This document shows positions 1 to 9,000 of a stretch of DNA of 38,260 bases, one piece after another. Numbering within the stretch: position 1 is the first letter of the stretch; each line of letters opens with the position of its first letter. This DNA comes from an uncultured bacterium. Lineage in GTDB: Bacteria; Bacteroidota; Bacteroidia; Bacteroidales; Bacteroidaceae. The stretch covers positions 1 through 38,260 of the forward strand of contig CAJMNM010000032.1 of the NCBI GenBank assembly GCA_905214795.1. The letters are read 5' to 3'. Under the pieces are notes generated by a model. It did no database searches, had not been told where the DNA came from, and saw nothing but the letters and a program-made list of their open reading frames with translations. Made by a program: the position numbers and the translations under genes.

Positions 1-62
1 CCCACGACACAATTGTCACTACCCCCTCAAAGTAGCGCGTCTACCAATTCCGCCATCTCTCC
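1..62 (-). tRNA. tRNA-Leu(GAG), 3' part beyond window
   Basis: Read on the minus strand, the first 62 bases give a 7-nt acceptor arm (GGAGAGA), the type II leucine D-arm and an anticodon stem CTACT/GGTAG enclosing the loop TTGAGGG, so the anticodon is GAG. The long variable arm begins, and the T-arm and 3' acceptor strand run off the left edge. It is the distal member of a three-tRNA unit transcribed leftward. Confidence 0.88.
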
Positions 63-78
63 GTCATCATTGAATCAG

Positions 79-159
79 TGCCCAGAACAGGACTCGAACC
101 TGCACGCCTCGCAGCACTCGCACCTGAAACGAGCGCGTCTACCATTCCGCCACCTGGGC
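79..159 (-). tRNA. tRNA-Leu(CAG)
   Basis: This is a complete 81-nt class II tRNA on the minus strand. It has acceptor GCCCAGG pairing with the 3' strand, the leucine-type D-arm, anticodon stem CTCGT/GCGAG with loop TTCAGGT (anticodon CAG), a long variable arm, and a T-loop of TTCGAGT type. The 3' CCA is not encoded. It lies between tRNA-Gly and tRNA-Leu(GAG), with gaps of 16 and 28 nt, and is probably processed from one precursor. Confidence 0.95.
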
Positions 160-187
160 ATTGATCTCTGATATTATTTAACTTCTG

Positions 188-260
188 AGCGGAAAACGAG
201 ACTCGAACTCGCGACCCCAACCTTGGCAAGGTTGTGCTCTACCAACTGAGCTATTTCCGC
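188..260 (-). tRNA. tRNA-Gly(GCC)
   Basis: This is a 73-nt class I tRNA on the minus strand. Acceptor GCGGAAA pairs with TTTCCGC, the D-arm is standard, and anticodon stem CAACC/GGTTG encloses TTGCCAA (anticodon GCC). The T-arm carries TTCGAGT and no CCA is encoded. It is the promoter-proximal gene of the cluster. Confidence 0.96.
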
Positions 261-314
261 AACAGAACTCCGTTTCATTAAATTATCACTGTCATTCTCT
301 CTCGAATGCGGTTG

Positions 315-346
315 CAAAGGTAAAACGTTTTTTTTGAATCTCCAAA
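315..346 (-). promoter_or_regulatory. promoter of the tRNA Gly-Leu-Leu unit
   Basis: On the minus strand TACCTTTG (315-322) matches the Bacteroidetes -7 consensus TAnnTTTG. A TTTG (343-346) lies 20 nt upstream as the -33 box. The tRNA-Cys gene in this window has an almost identical promoter core at 11164-11194. Confidence 0.8.
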
Positions 347-383
347 TATTTCTCTAAAAAACTGTATTATCTACTACATTTTT

Positions 384-1574
384 TCAACACATCCTATCAC
401 GATAATCCTCATAACCGAAATGTCGATAATATTCCAGTTCACCATCCTCATGCAACATAGCTATTGACGGATGATTTATTCCATTAAACATATTGGTCTT
501 AACCGTTGTATAATGAATCATATCCTCAAAAATTATCTTATCACCAACTTTCAATTCATGATCAAACCGCCATGCCCCCATAAAATCGCCACTCAAGCAA
601 CTGTTTCCACCCAATCTGTAAATATGTTCACCTTTTGAGGCATTCTTCACAGCATCTGCATCAAGAGTTTCCGCATATCTTACCTTAGGCTGATAAGGCA
701 TCTCAAGACAATCTGGCATATGACATGTAAAGCTAACATCTAATATAGCAGTCCTTATCCCTTTGTTTTCCACAACATCTAATACCGATGCTACAAGTGG
801 TCCTGTCTGCCATGCAAAAGCAGACCCGGGCTCCAAAATAACTGAAAGATTCGGATAACGAGACTTAAGCCCTTTTAAAAGGTTTATCAGATGTTCAACA
901 TCATACCCCTTACGCGTCATTAAATGACCACCACCTAAATTAAGCCATTTTAATTTAGGCAACCAACGACCGAACTTCTCTTCAATATGTTGCAACGTAT
1001 GCTCCAAAGCATACGAATCACTTTCACAATGGCAATGACAATGAAATCCGTCAATACCTTCCGGCAAATCATCCGGTAGTTGTGAAGCCATAATCCCGAA
1101 ACGGGATCCTGGAGCACAAGGATTATACAAATCGACCTCTATCTCGGAATATTCCGGATTAATACGCAAACCACATGACACAGGCTCAGAAGGACAATGA
1201 TGATTATATGCCTTCACTCTACCGATAAACCGTTCATATTGACTGAGAGAATTGAATGTAATATGACTGCTACATGCCATCACCTCCTCAAATTCATAAT
1301 CAGAATATGCAGCAAAGAAACTATGCGCCTTATTACCAAACTTGTCTACTGCCAAACGGGCTTCATTAAGCGAACTGGCCGTCGTATGTTGGATATACTC
1401 TCTGAATATCGGAAATGATTTCCATAAAGCAAAGGCTTTAAATGCCAAAATAATCTCTACCTCTGCCCGATCCATCACATCGCGTATTAAACGTAAATTT
1501 CTACGCAACAAATCCTCTTCTATTATATAACATGGTGTAGGGACACCATTATAAGTCGCATGGTCTGTTTTCAT
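384..1574 (-). CDS. nspC: carboxynorspermidine decarboxylase
   Basis: This is a 396-residue PLP-dependent fold III decarboxylase that converts carboxynorspermidine or carboxyspermidine to norspermidine or spermidine. That is the last step of the aspartate-semialdehyde route of polyamine synthesis; the enzyme acts in the cytoplasm. The N-terminal YNGVPTPCYIIEEDLLRRNL is typical of NspC. The probable PLP lysine is K46 in ILAFKAF. The glycine-rich LNLGGGH and the EPGSAFAWQTG segment contact PLP phosphate in this family, and GGNSCLSGDF carries the family cysteine. Length is normal. It is the last gene of a minus-strand operon, starting 19 nt after the PCMD gene. No carboxynorspermidine dehydrogenase partner gene is in the window. 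Confidence 0.93.
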   Translation of the reverse strand: MKTDHATYNGVPTPCYIIEEDLLRRNLRLIRDVMDRAEVEIILAFKAFALWKSFPIFREYIQHTTASSLNEARLAVDKFGNKAHSFFAAYSDYEFEEVMACSSHITFNSLSQYERFIGRVKAYNHHCPSEPVSCGLRINPEYSEIEVDLYNPCAPGSRFGIMASQLPDDLPEGIDGFHCHCHCESDSYALEHTLQHIEEKFGRWLPKLKWLNLGGGHLMTRKGYDVEHLINLLKGLKSRYPNLSVILEPGSAFAWQTGPLVASVLDVVENKGIRTAILDVSFTCHMPDCLEMPYQPKVRYAETLDADAVKNASKGEHIYRLGGNSCLSGDFMGAWRFDHELKVGDKIIFEDMIHYTTVKTNMFNGINHPSIAMLHEDGELEYYRHFGYEDYRDRMC

Positions 1575-1593
1575 CTAATTTATATTCTCTATT

Positions 1594-2568
1594 TTAATAA
1601 ACCAAACGTACATTATCAATCCACAACGTTGTACCCACAGCTCCCACATATGCTCCACCATAACTAGAATCAAATTGTAATACCATATGTGTCGGGGTTT
1701 CATCAGCATCGGCCCATCCGACCTCACGAATAGGAACAACTTTACCTTTACTGTTGCGACAATACTTTGTATCATCGCCACCGATTAGTCCCATATAACT
1801 ATGATAACCATTCTTTTTGGTTATATCACCATAAAGAATCTCAAACTGGGCGTTATTCACCCAATTTGTTGTTCTGTTAAACCGGTGAACCATCGTACCT
1901 ACACGTTTTGCATAAACATTACCCTTACTGTCCTCCCATCGTTTCTGTAAAAGACAAATCACATCTGGCATATCCATACCACTAACTTTGGTAACTTTAC
2001 TGAAACCGGTTTCACGTATACGATCCGGTTTACCGGACAATTTTACTTTATAATCGAAACAAAGAGCCTTCGGACGTTTAGTAAACGGCATTCCAGCTAA
2101 AATCTTACTCATTGGATTCGACGTACTGGTAATAGGCTCCGGTATACTGCCTAAAAATACAGAACCTGCAGCCAATACTTCTATATTGACAACTCCAAGC
2201 ACCTTAACCTTTTCAATATGCGTTTCCAGACGTGCGCAGTAACCGTTGCCTCTTTTTTCACGGTAAGTAGAATTGTTTGTTTTAACAATTCCACAAACTT
2301 TGGCCATCACATTTGACGTTCCCCATGGCGAACCACCTTGATTATGATAAGGTTTGTTGTTATTCCACACTGCAGAAGGACCAACCTCATAAAGTTCCTT
2401 GGTTTGTCCTCCAATAATCCCACTCTCTTTGACATGACGTACAATCCAACTGTCGAAATTACCATATTTGATAAACTCAGTCTGTGCCATAGAGGGCATT
2501 ATACTACAAATGGCAAATGCGCCTGCAGCCATTGTCAGTTTCATTTTCATTCGTTTTTTCTGTTCCAT
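1594..2568 (-). CDS. secreted PCMD-type (putative carbohydrate metabolism) protein
   Basis: This is a 324-residue exported protein. A basic N-terminus and hydrophobic stretch (about residues 9-28, ending MPSMAQ) form a signal peptide without an obvious lipobox. The body resembles the Bacteroidetes PCMD family (putative carbohydrate metabolism domain), and the C-terminus GTTLWIDNVRLVY is the typical end of such beta-sandwich modules. No catalytic residues can be assigned. It starts 5 nt after the outer-membrane barrel gene and precedes nspC, so the three are co-transcribed. Internal methionines at residues 7 and 9 are possible alternative starts. Function is unknown; binding of surface glycan is a guess from the family name. 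Confidence 0.7.
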   Translation of the reverse strand: MEQKKRMKMKLTMAAGAFAICSIMPSMAQTEFIKYGNFDSWIVRHVKESGIIGGQTKELYEVGPSAVWNNNKPYHNQGGSPWGTSNVMAKVCGIVKTNNSTYREKRGNGYCARLETHIEKVKVLGVVNIEVLAAGSVFLGSIPEPITSTSNPMSKILAGMPFTKRPKALCFDYKVKLSGKPDRIRETGFSKVTKVSGMDMPDVICLLQKRWEDSKGNVYAKRVGTMVHRFNRTTNWVNNAQFEILYGDITKKNGYHSYMGLIGGDDTKYCRNSKGKVVPIREVGWADADETPTHMVLQFDSSYGGAYVGAVGTTLWIDNVRLVY

Positions 2569-2573
2569 AATAT

Positions 2574-3869
2574 CTAAAATGCCTCATTAATATTAAACGT
2601 AAAATTAGGATTGTCTTTTGTAAAGCCGAAATCAAGACGTACATTTACACGGGTTTTAAATTCCCAACGATAACCAATACCGTAGTTCGGCAAAATCTGT
2701 TTCAATCTAATATCTCTAAATCCGGGAAATACATTTGCCATACCTCCCCAAATTGCTATACCATGCCGGCCTTTAATGCGCTGACGCAACTCTACCTGCC
2801 CCTCCAAAATATTACGGTCACGGTAACGTCCTTCATAATAGCCTCTCATACGCCCCTGTACACCAACCTGAGCCAACATTGTCCAAGGAACCTTACCATA
2901 ATTAAACAACGAATGGAGTTCCATAGCCAATACACCGCCTTTCCAAACCTGACAATATGCGCTGTATGTCAAATCTGTATATATGAAATGGTATTTATTC
3001 CCTAAAACATCTGGATAAAACATTTGTTCCCATCTGAAGAAATTACCTTTATACGCATTCAACACAAAATCTCGCGTATCATATGAAAAATTAAAACCAA
3101 TACCGATATTTGCTATATCCTTATCCTGTCCTTCCAGTTTTGACACATCACTGAACGAAAAACTGTTTACCCACTCTATGTCAACAACAGGACCTAAAAA
3201 CACAGATCTTTCTTGGCTTAACCTAAATAAAAAGCTTGGCTTAAATTGAAACTTCACACGCTTATAACTTCCCTTATTAGCATCGTTTGCTCCATTTTCA
3301 TATCCAATACCCCAAAAATCGCTAGGAAACGTATATACGAACATTTGGTAATCAAGACGATATTTATCCTCAGGCAAAAAATTATTTCCCTTTACACCCA
3401 AAGAAAACATTCCGGCAATACTAGCATTGGCAAATATAGACACATTTGACATTGGTAATGTCTTGTCTGCTCTATTCCACGAATATAATCCTGAAGCCGT
3501 AGCACCCAATCCTAAAGATGTTGCAGCAGAATAACTCGGGCCCAACAATATACTGAAATCAAAAGGCTTGTCACTATGTTTATTCGTATTACTCAAATAT
3601 TTCCCCAACCATTTAATCGGATTGTAAGATTTACGTTTGGGAAGTGTATCAACAGACAAAGAATCCGGTACAACAAGCCGATGACGCAAAGAATCCAAAA
3701 CGACTGTTGAATCTATCTGTAAAGGTTCTGTCGAAAACGAATCGACAACCAGCACTGTACTGTCTGCACAAACAAGATTTCCAACCGAAGCAGACATCCG
3801 TAACGGCATGACAGTCAACACTGCACCAATACACAAGGATAAATGAAATATTATTTTATTGTTCATCAT
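2574..3869 (-). CDS. outer-membrane beta-barrel protein, BamA/TamA (surface antigen D15) superfamily
   Basis: This is a protein of about 431 residues with a signal peptide and then a low-complexity stretch rich in D, S, V and L (about residues 35-75). The remainder resembles the C-terminal barrel of the Omp85/surface-antigen family. Its alternating aromatic strands include FDFSILLGPSYS, the GYYEGRYRDRN motif followed by EGQVELR, and a terminal phenylalanine (NINEAF), as expected for an outer-membrane barrel. POTRA domains are absent, so it is not BamA itself. I start it at the ATG at 3869 (or 3866). The longer TTG-initiated reading at 3887 lies inside the predicted promoter. It is the first gene of the operon with the PCMD protein and nspC. 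Confidence 0.75.
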   Translation of the reverse strand: MMNNKIIFHLSLCIGAVLTVMPLRMSASVGNLVCADSTVLVVDSFSTEPLQIDSTVVLDSLRHRLVVPDSLSVDTLPKRKSYNPIKWLGKYLSNTNKHSDKPFDFSILLGPSYSAATSLGLGATASGLYSWNRADKTLPMSNVSIFANASIAGMFSLGVKGNNFLPEDKYRLDYQMFVYTFPSDFWGIGYENGANDANKGSYKRVKFQFKPSFLFRLSQERSVFLGPVVDIEWVNSFSFSDVSKLEGQDKDIANIGIGFNFSYDTRDFVLNAYKGNFFRWEQMFYPDVLGNKYHFIYTDLTYSAYCQVWKGGVLAMELHSLFNYGKVPWTMLAQVGVQGRMRGYYEGRYRDRNILEGQVELRQRIKGRHGIAIWGGMANVFPGFRDIRLKQILPNYGIGYRWEFKTRVNVRLDFGFTKDNPNFTFNINEAF

Positions 3870-3884
3870 CGTTGATATTGGGTG

Positions 3885-3892
3885 CAAAATTA
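3885..3892 (-). promoter_or_regulatory. -7 element of the barrel-PCMD-nspC operon
   Basis: TAATTTTG on the minus strand matches TAnnTTTG. It implies transcription starting near 3878, about 10 nt before the ATG at 3869. The -33 position carries only a T-run. Confidence 0.6.
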
Positions 3893-4127
3893 CACTTTTT
3901 TGTTCAGTCTTAAAAATGAACGCAATCTTTTGACCTCTATCAAGGAATAATTAACATATTTATAGGATTTCCTGACCACTTATCACTTATAAAATCTCTC
4001 ATTTTACATTTTGAGTCATTATAAAATTATCTATTAATGATGAAACAGAACTGTCATCGACAACATAAAAAAATGTTTTCATAATGATAAATCATGCCCG
4101 ATTTATTGATAAGATTGAAAGATTTCT

Positions 4128-4135
4128 TAATTTTG
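4128..4135 (+). promoter_or_regulatory. -7 element of fbp
   Basis: TAATTTTG matches TAnnTTTG 22 nt before the fbp ATG. An ATTG sits at 4105-4108 in the -33 position. It is divergent from the barrel operon promoter, which is about 240 nt away. Confidence 0.6.
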
Positions 4136-4156
4136 TATCAACCAAAAAGATGAATT

Positions 4157-6157
4157 ATGAACAACAACAATCCTTATTCTATTGAAAGGATACACAACGA
4201 CATCCGCATTTTGGAACTATTGTCACAAACAGTTCCTAACATCGGAGCAGCTTGTACTGAAATCATTAACCTTGAAGCCATTCTGAATCTGCCCAAAGGA
4301 ACAGAACACTTCCTGGCAGATATTCATGGAGAACACGAAGCGTTCCAACACATCTTAAAAAACGCATCCGGAAACATCAAACGCAAAGTGAATGAGATAT
4401 TCGGAACAACCATGAGAGAAGCAGAAATTCGCCAATTATGCTCACTCATATATTATCCCGAACGCAAACTTCAATATATCAAAGCTTCAGAAACCAATCT
4501 GAACGATTATTATAACATCACCCTGCACCAGTTAGTCAGTGTGTGCCAGGAGGTTTCGTCCAAATATACCCGTTCAAAGGTCCGTAAAGCCCTTCCACCG
4601 GAATTTGCATATATCATTGAGGAACTTCTTCATGAGTCTCCCCTCGACTATAACAAACAAGCATATTTTAACCGCATTATTGAAAGTATCGTACTAACCG
4701 GACGTGCCGATGAATTTATTGTCGCCATATGCAATCTTATTCAGCGTCTCAGTATCGACCAGTTACATATACTTGGTGATATTTTCGACCGTGGCCCAGG
4801 AGCCCATATTGTTATGGAAACACTATGTAAATATCACAACTTTGATATACAATGGGGTAACCACGACGCTCTGTGGATGGGAGCCGCAGCCGGTAATGAC
4901 TGTTGTATTGCGAATGTCCTACGTCTTTCTTTGCGTTATGGCAATTTGGCGACCCTGGAAGATGGATACGGTATCAATCTAGTACCACTTGCCACCTTTG
5001 CAATGGAAACCTATGCTCAAGACCCCTGTGAGTTTTTTGGTCCTCATCTCGACAAAGATGATACGACACACAGTAAAAAGACAAGACGACTCATCGCACA
5101 AATGCACAAAGCCATCAGCGTTATACAGTTCAAGCTCGAAGCAGCCATGATAGACAGCCGACCGGAATGGCACATGCAAGACCGTAAACAACTTGAATAT
5201 ATTGATTTCAAACGCAAGCTTTTTGTGCGTGACGGAAAAGAGTATACCATGCGTGACTGCTACTTCCCAACAATCAATCCGGAAGATCCTTATAAACTAA
5301 CTCCCGAAGAAGAGGAATTGGTTAAACAACTACATCATTCTTTCAGTGTCAGCGACAAATTGAACAAACATATTCAGTGTCTGTTCTCTCACGGTTGTAT
5401 GTACGGCATATTCAACTCCAATCTTCTATTCCACGCTTCTGTTCCCCTCAACGAGGACGGTACGCTAAAGGAAGTGGACATTAATGGCAGGAAATATAAA
5501 GGCAGAGAGTTGCTCGACCGTATTGGTATGGTTCTACGCTCTGCGTTCAACAGTGATACAGAACCCGAAGAAAAGAAATTTGCAGTAGACTACTTCTGGT
5601 ATCTGTGGTGCGGTGTTGACTCACCACTGTTCGACAAATCTAAAATGACCACATTCGAACGCTATTTCCTTGAAGACAAAGAAACACATATTGAAGAAAA
5701 AGGCTGGTATTATCGTCTTCGAGATGACGAAAAGATTTGCGACATGATTTTGGATGCGTTCGGCGTAACCGGACAACACAGACATATCATCAATGGTCAT
5801 GTACCGGTCCGTGTAGGTAACGGAGAAACACCTATTAAAGCTAACGGTAAACTGATGGTTATTGACGGAGGTTTTGCAAAAGCTTACCATAACACAACCG
5901 GCATAGCCGGTTATACACTGGTTTTCCACAGCCGAGGATTCCAACTCGTCCAACACGAACCATTCACCTCTGCAGAGGAAGCTGTAAAAAACGGTACTGA
6001 CATCGTCAGTACAACTCAAATTGTTGAAATGAGTACTCAGCGTATGATGGTTAGAGACACAGACAAGGGAGCAGAACTCGAAGCTCAGATAGAAGAACTT
6101 AAAGAATTACTTTATGCATACAGGCATGGATTAATCAAAGAAAAAGGAAAACCATAA
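4157..6157 (+). CDS. fbp: fructose-1,6-bisphosphatase class III
   Basis: This 666-residue protein hydrolyses fructose 1,6-bisphosphate to fructose 6-phosphate in gluconeogenesis (cytoplasm). It is the class III, metallophosphatase-like enzyme of Firmicutes and Bacteroidetes. Metal-binding motifs are visible: LADIHGEHEAF near residue 53, LGDIFDRGPGA near residue 207, and WGNHDALWMG near residue 233. INGHVPV occurs near residue 546. Length fits the family. It is monocistronic, with its own -7 promoter and a strong terminator after it. Confidence 0.96.
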   Translation: MNNNNPYSIERIHNDIRILELLSQTVPNIGAACTEIINLEAILNLPKGTEHFLADIHGEHEAFQHILKNASGNIKRKVNEIFGTTMREAEIRQLCSLIYYPERKLQYIKASETNLNDYYNITLHQLVSVCQEVSSKYTRSKVRKALPPEFAYIIEELLHESPLDYNKQAYFNRIIESIVLTGRADEFIVAICNLIQRLSIDQLHILGDIFDRGPGAHIVMETLCKYHNFDIQWGNHDALWMGAAAGNDCCIANVLRLSLRYGNLATLEDGYGINLVPLATFAMETYAQDPCEFFGPHLDKDDTTHSKKTRRLIAQMHKAISVIQFKLEAAMIDSRPEWHMQDRKQLEYIDFKRKLFVRDGKEYTMRDCYFPTINPEDPYKLTPEEEELVKQLHHSFSVSDKLNKHIQCLFSHGCMYGIFNSNLLFHASVPLNEDGTLKEVDINGRKYKGRELLDRIGMVLRSAFNSDTEPEEKKFAVDYFWYLWCGVDSPLFDKSKMTTFERYFLEDKETHIEEKGWYYRLRDDEKICDMILDAFGVTGQHRHIINGHVPVRVGNGETPIKANGKLMVIDGGFAKAYHNTTGIAGYTLVFHSRGFQLVQHEPFTSAEEAVKNGTDIVSTTQIVEMSTQRMMVRDTDKGAELEAQIEELKELLYAYRHGLIKEKGKP

Positions 6158-6234
6158 TAATCGTCACCCAACTACCTTAATAACGAAGCAAGCAGCTTGC
6201 TCAGACGACAAAAGATATCAACCATCCTTAAAAA

Positions 6235-6282
6235 AACGCCCTCCAAAAGCTAAAGCTAAAAATAGAACTTTTGGAGAGCGTT
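6235..6282. terminator. bidirectional terminator between fbp and the metallophosphatase
   Basis: Inverted repeat AACGCcCTCCAAAAG / CTTTTGGAGaGCGTT is flanked by A-runs on the left and T-rich sequence on the right. It can end both converging transcripts. Confidence 0.85.
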
Positions 6283-6327
6283 TAATTTTTAAAAACGTTT
6301 TTTATCCAACTGTACATGGTTTCTTAT

Positions 6328-8082
6328 TTATACATTCTTCTTACATTGGTCACTAAGGTTTGAATTTCCTGTTTTAGAATAAAGTTTTTTATGAGGAAAC
6401 AATTCTGCACGGTCTCTGACACAAGCCGGACCAGCCCAATCTTCCGGTACAAATTTCCATAAACCTAGTGGACGAGCATCAACAATCTGTCTTTCCTGGA
6501 TATATTCTATTAAGTAATGACGCAAATCTTTCGGTGTACTTGCCACCATTCTTTCATTCAAATATTCATGCGGTATTCCGGCCCCTTTTGTAAACAGCTC
6601 TCCACCACCATTTGCACGATATGAATTAGTTGCAACAAGATATGTCTGATTCAAATCAAACGGACTGCCATCTGCCATAGATAAAATATTGATTTTACTC
6701 CCAACAGGTTGCGTTACATCCACCTCATATCTGATACCGGCAGCCGAATCAAAATTATATGCCAAATTCACGAAACCTAACCGCTGCCCGTTATCCAACA
6801 TATAATCCACACACATAATATGATCATCCGGTGATTTCATCTGATTAGTCCACAAACCGTAACTCATCTCAAGTATCTTCTTAATCTCCAGTCCGGTAAG
6901 TCTCATCACATACAAAATATTCTCGTAACGATATAAATTAAACATATCACGTATGTGCACGTCTCCCTCGGCAATTTTCGCCTCAAACGATAATGGAGCA
7001 GCAAAAGACACTTGAGCGCCGGTTACACGCAACTGCACTGTATGTACAAGGTCTACAAAAGCAGAAGGACCAAAATAAGCATCTTCACAAGTAATTTCAT
7101 GAGCAAACGAGCCTATCCTACGATTGACATAATAAAGCGTATTGCGAATATCCCGTTTGAAATACTGTTGCAAATAGTAAACTTCATTAGTCTTAAAATA
7201 AGCCAAATCCTTTACTTCACCGGCTATTTGTTTATCAATCACTTGTTTGCCTCTTAATTTCAGTGTAAGATCTACCTCTACTACTGACGAAGCAAGACTG
7301 GAAGGTGCACAGCAGACCACATTTCTACCCTCACAATTTACTATTGTTTCACTATTACGGGCATGGTCGTGTCCATAACAGATTATATCAAATCCCGGCA
7401 CCCTTCTTGCAACATCAAAAGCAGCATTCTCAGCATATTCAGGTGTCACTATGCCATCCTGCTTCCCCGAATGAAAAAGTCCTACCACAATATCCGGCTG
7501 CTCTTTTTCCTGAATTATCGCCATCCATCTTTTGGCACACGATACCATCTCTTCAAAATGCAGTCCGCTCCACAATGTGGGAGGCAGCCAATTTGGCACT
7601 GCCGGTGAAGTCATTCCCAATACAGCTATACGCACACCGGCCCGTTCCAATACCACATAAGGTTTAAGATAAGGCTCACCTGTCTCATCATCAATTACAT
7701 TGGCTCCCAATATCGGACAATGACAAGCCGAAATCCACCGGTCATACACCGCATGTCCTGTTTCTATGTCATGATTACCTATCACACCTACATCATAATG
7801 CATGTAGTTCATCAGTTCCGCACCAAGATGATGAGTTCCGCGCGCCACAAAATTACTGTAATAAATGGCAGGACTGCCTTGCAACATGTCTCCTCCATCC
7901 ATTAACAAGAGCCGGTCGCCGTATTTTTCACGCAATGACTGTACATAAGCATAAACACGCGCCAAGCCCCCCTTCACGGAACGATTGTTCACATAATCCC
8001 GTGTAAAGAAACTGCCATGCACATCGCTGGTCTGTATTAATTTGAGCCGTATTACCCGGCTTTCCGGCATACAATTTGTCAT
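6328..8082 (-). CDS. 5'-nucleotidase / 2',3'-cyclic phosphodiesterase family metallophosphatase
   Basis: This is a protein of about 584 residues. The N-terminal calcineurin-like phosphoesterase half shows the metal ligands in TSDVHG (residues 18-23), GGDMLQGSP, IGNHDIETG and YGHDHA. The C-terminal half matches the 5'-nucleotidase C-terminal domain and includes ATNSYRANGGG for nucleoside binding. UshA-like relatives are periplasmic. No signal peptide is evident here, so it may be cytoplasmic or have a different substrate. I choose the ATG at 8082: the predicted promoter at 8101-8131 excludes the longer reading to 8187, which would also overlap the divergent DnaJ-like gene. Confidence 0.88.
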   Translation of the reverse strand: MTNCMPESRVIRLKLIQTSDVHGSFFTRDYVNNRSVKGGLARVYAYVQSLREKYGDRLLLMDGGDMLQGSPAIYYSNFVARGTHHLGAELMNYMHYDVGVIGNHDIETGHAVYDRWISACHCPILGANVIDDETGEPYLKPYVVLERAGVRIAVLGMTSPAVPNWLPPTLWSGLHFEEMVSCAKRWMAIIQEKEQPDIVVGLFHSGKQDGIVTPEYAENAAFDVARRVPGFDIICYGHDHARNSETIVNCEGRNVVCCAPSSLASSVVEVDLTLKLRGKQVIDKQIAGEVKDLAYFKTNEVYYLQQYFKRDIRNTLYYVNRRIGSFAHEITCEDAYFGPSAFVDLVHTVQLRVTGAQVSFAAPLSFEAKIAEGDVHIRDMFNLYRYENILYVMRLTGLEIKKILEMSYGLWTNQMKSPDDHIMCVDYMLDNGQRLGFVNLAYNFDSAAGIRYEVDVTQPVGSKINILSMADGSPFDLNQTYLVATNSYRANGGGELFTKGAGIPHEYLNERMVASTPKDLRHYLIEYIQERQIVDARPLGLWKFVPEDWAGPACVRDRAELFPHKKLYSKTGNSNLSDQCKKNV

Positions 8083-8100
8083 ATTACGTTTTAATATCTG

Positions 8101-8131
8101 CAAAAATAATAATAAAGATTTCTGCCACAAA
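8101..8131 (-). promoter_or_regulatory. promoter of the metallophosphatase gene
   Basis: On the minus strand TATTTTTG (8101-8108) matches TAnnTTTG, with TTTG (8128-8131) exactly 19 nt upstream. The predicted start near 8094 leaves a leader of about 12 nt. Confidence 0.78.
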
Positions 8132-8180
8132 CAGGTTGGCACTTTATTTGTTGTATAAAAAATAGAAAGGAGATTAAAAT

Positions 8181-8873
8181 ATGGCATTTATTGATTACTA
8201 CAAAATTATGGGTATCCCAAAGGATACACCACAGAAGGACATCAAGACTGCATATAAGAAAAGAGCAAAACAGTTTCATCCAGATTTGCATCCTGATGAT
8301 CCTAAAGCAAAGGCTAAGTTCCAAGCATTGAACGAAGCTTATGATGTGCTCAATGATCCTGAAAAACGCGCTAAATACGACCAATACGGTGAGCATTGGA
8401 AAAGTATGGGCGAATATGCCGGCGGACCGGCGGGAAGTCAATCCGGCAGCGATTTCGAAGGTTTTGATTTCAGCCAGTTCGGCGGCGGTGGTTTCTCTGA
8501 TTTCTTCCAGGAAATGTTTGGCGGAAGCAGACACCAGTCACGTACAGGCGGACAATCATTCAGAAGCTTTCACAGTGGTTTTACCCCCTTTGACAATGAA
8601 CAGCCACTTTATGCAGACAGTGAATATCGTGTCAAGATAGATATGTACACCGCCATTCTGGGAGGCGACATCATCGTACAGACACCACAAGAGAAACTGA
8701 AGCTTAAAGTAAAACCCGGTACACAGCATGGAACAAAAGTAAGACTGCGCGGTAAAGGCGCCGTACGGCCAGACGGTACACGCGGCAACATGATTCTGAC
8801 TTATGACGTAGACCTTCCAACCAAGCTTAGTCCTCGTCAGAAAGAATTACTTCAGGAAATGCGGGTCAGTTAA
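8181..8873 (+). CDS. compact DnaJ/CbpA-like J-domain co-chaperone
   Basis: This 230-residue Hsp40 stimulates DnaK ATPase through its J-domain. Residues 4-68 are a full J-domain with the HPD triad at 33-35. A Gly/Phe-rich linker follows (about 76-145). One C-terminal substrate-binding domain (about 147-225) contains LGGDIIVQT, PGTQHGTKVRLRGKG and LSPRQKELLQEM. The cysteine zinc finger of DnaJ is absent. The first of the two C-terminal barrels of CbpA (about 306 residues) also seems to be missing. No CbpM partner is adjacent. The gene is monocistronic with a terminator behind it. Confidence 0.88.
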   Translation: MAFIDYYKIMGIPKDTPQKDIKTAYKKRAKQFHPDLHPDDPKAKAKFQALNEAYDVLNDPEKRAKYDQYGEHWKSMGEYAGGPAGSQSGSDFEGFDFSQFGGGGFSDFFQEMFGGSRHQSRTGGQSFRSFHSGFTPFDNEQPLYADSEYRVKIDMYTAILGGDIIVQTPQEKLKLKVKPGTQHGTKVRLRGKGAVRPDGTRGNMILTYDVDLPTKLSPRQKELLQEMRVS

Positions 8874-8888
8874 CCCGCCACAACCCAT

Positions 8889-8939
8889 AAAGTTCTTCCT
8901 TTTTCCAGCCTTTCAGATGGTTCAAAGGAAGAACTTTTA
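8889..8939 (+). terminator. terminator after the DnaJ-like gene
   Basis: AAAGTTCTTCCTTTT pairs with AAAGGAAGAACTTT across a 20-nt loop and is followed by TTAT. Confidence 0.8.
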
Positions 8940-9000
8940 TTGTATAATAGAATAAAAATTACGATATTTGCATCCGAAAATTCATTAAAATACAAATATT

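Noticed and set aside
41..229. 62-codon open frame on the minus strand across the tRNA cluster
   Set aside because: It runs through two tRNA genes and has no coding character.
5621..6019. 132-codon minus-strand frame inside fbp
   Set aside because: It lies wholly within the well-supported fbp gene in another frame.
8083..8187. N-terminal extension of the metallophosphatase to 8187
   Set aside because: It overlaps the promoter at 8101-8131 and the start of the divergent DnaJ-like gene, and shows no family similarity.
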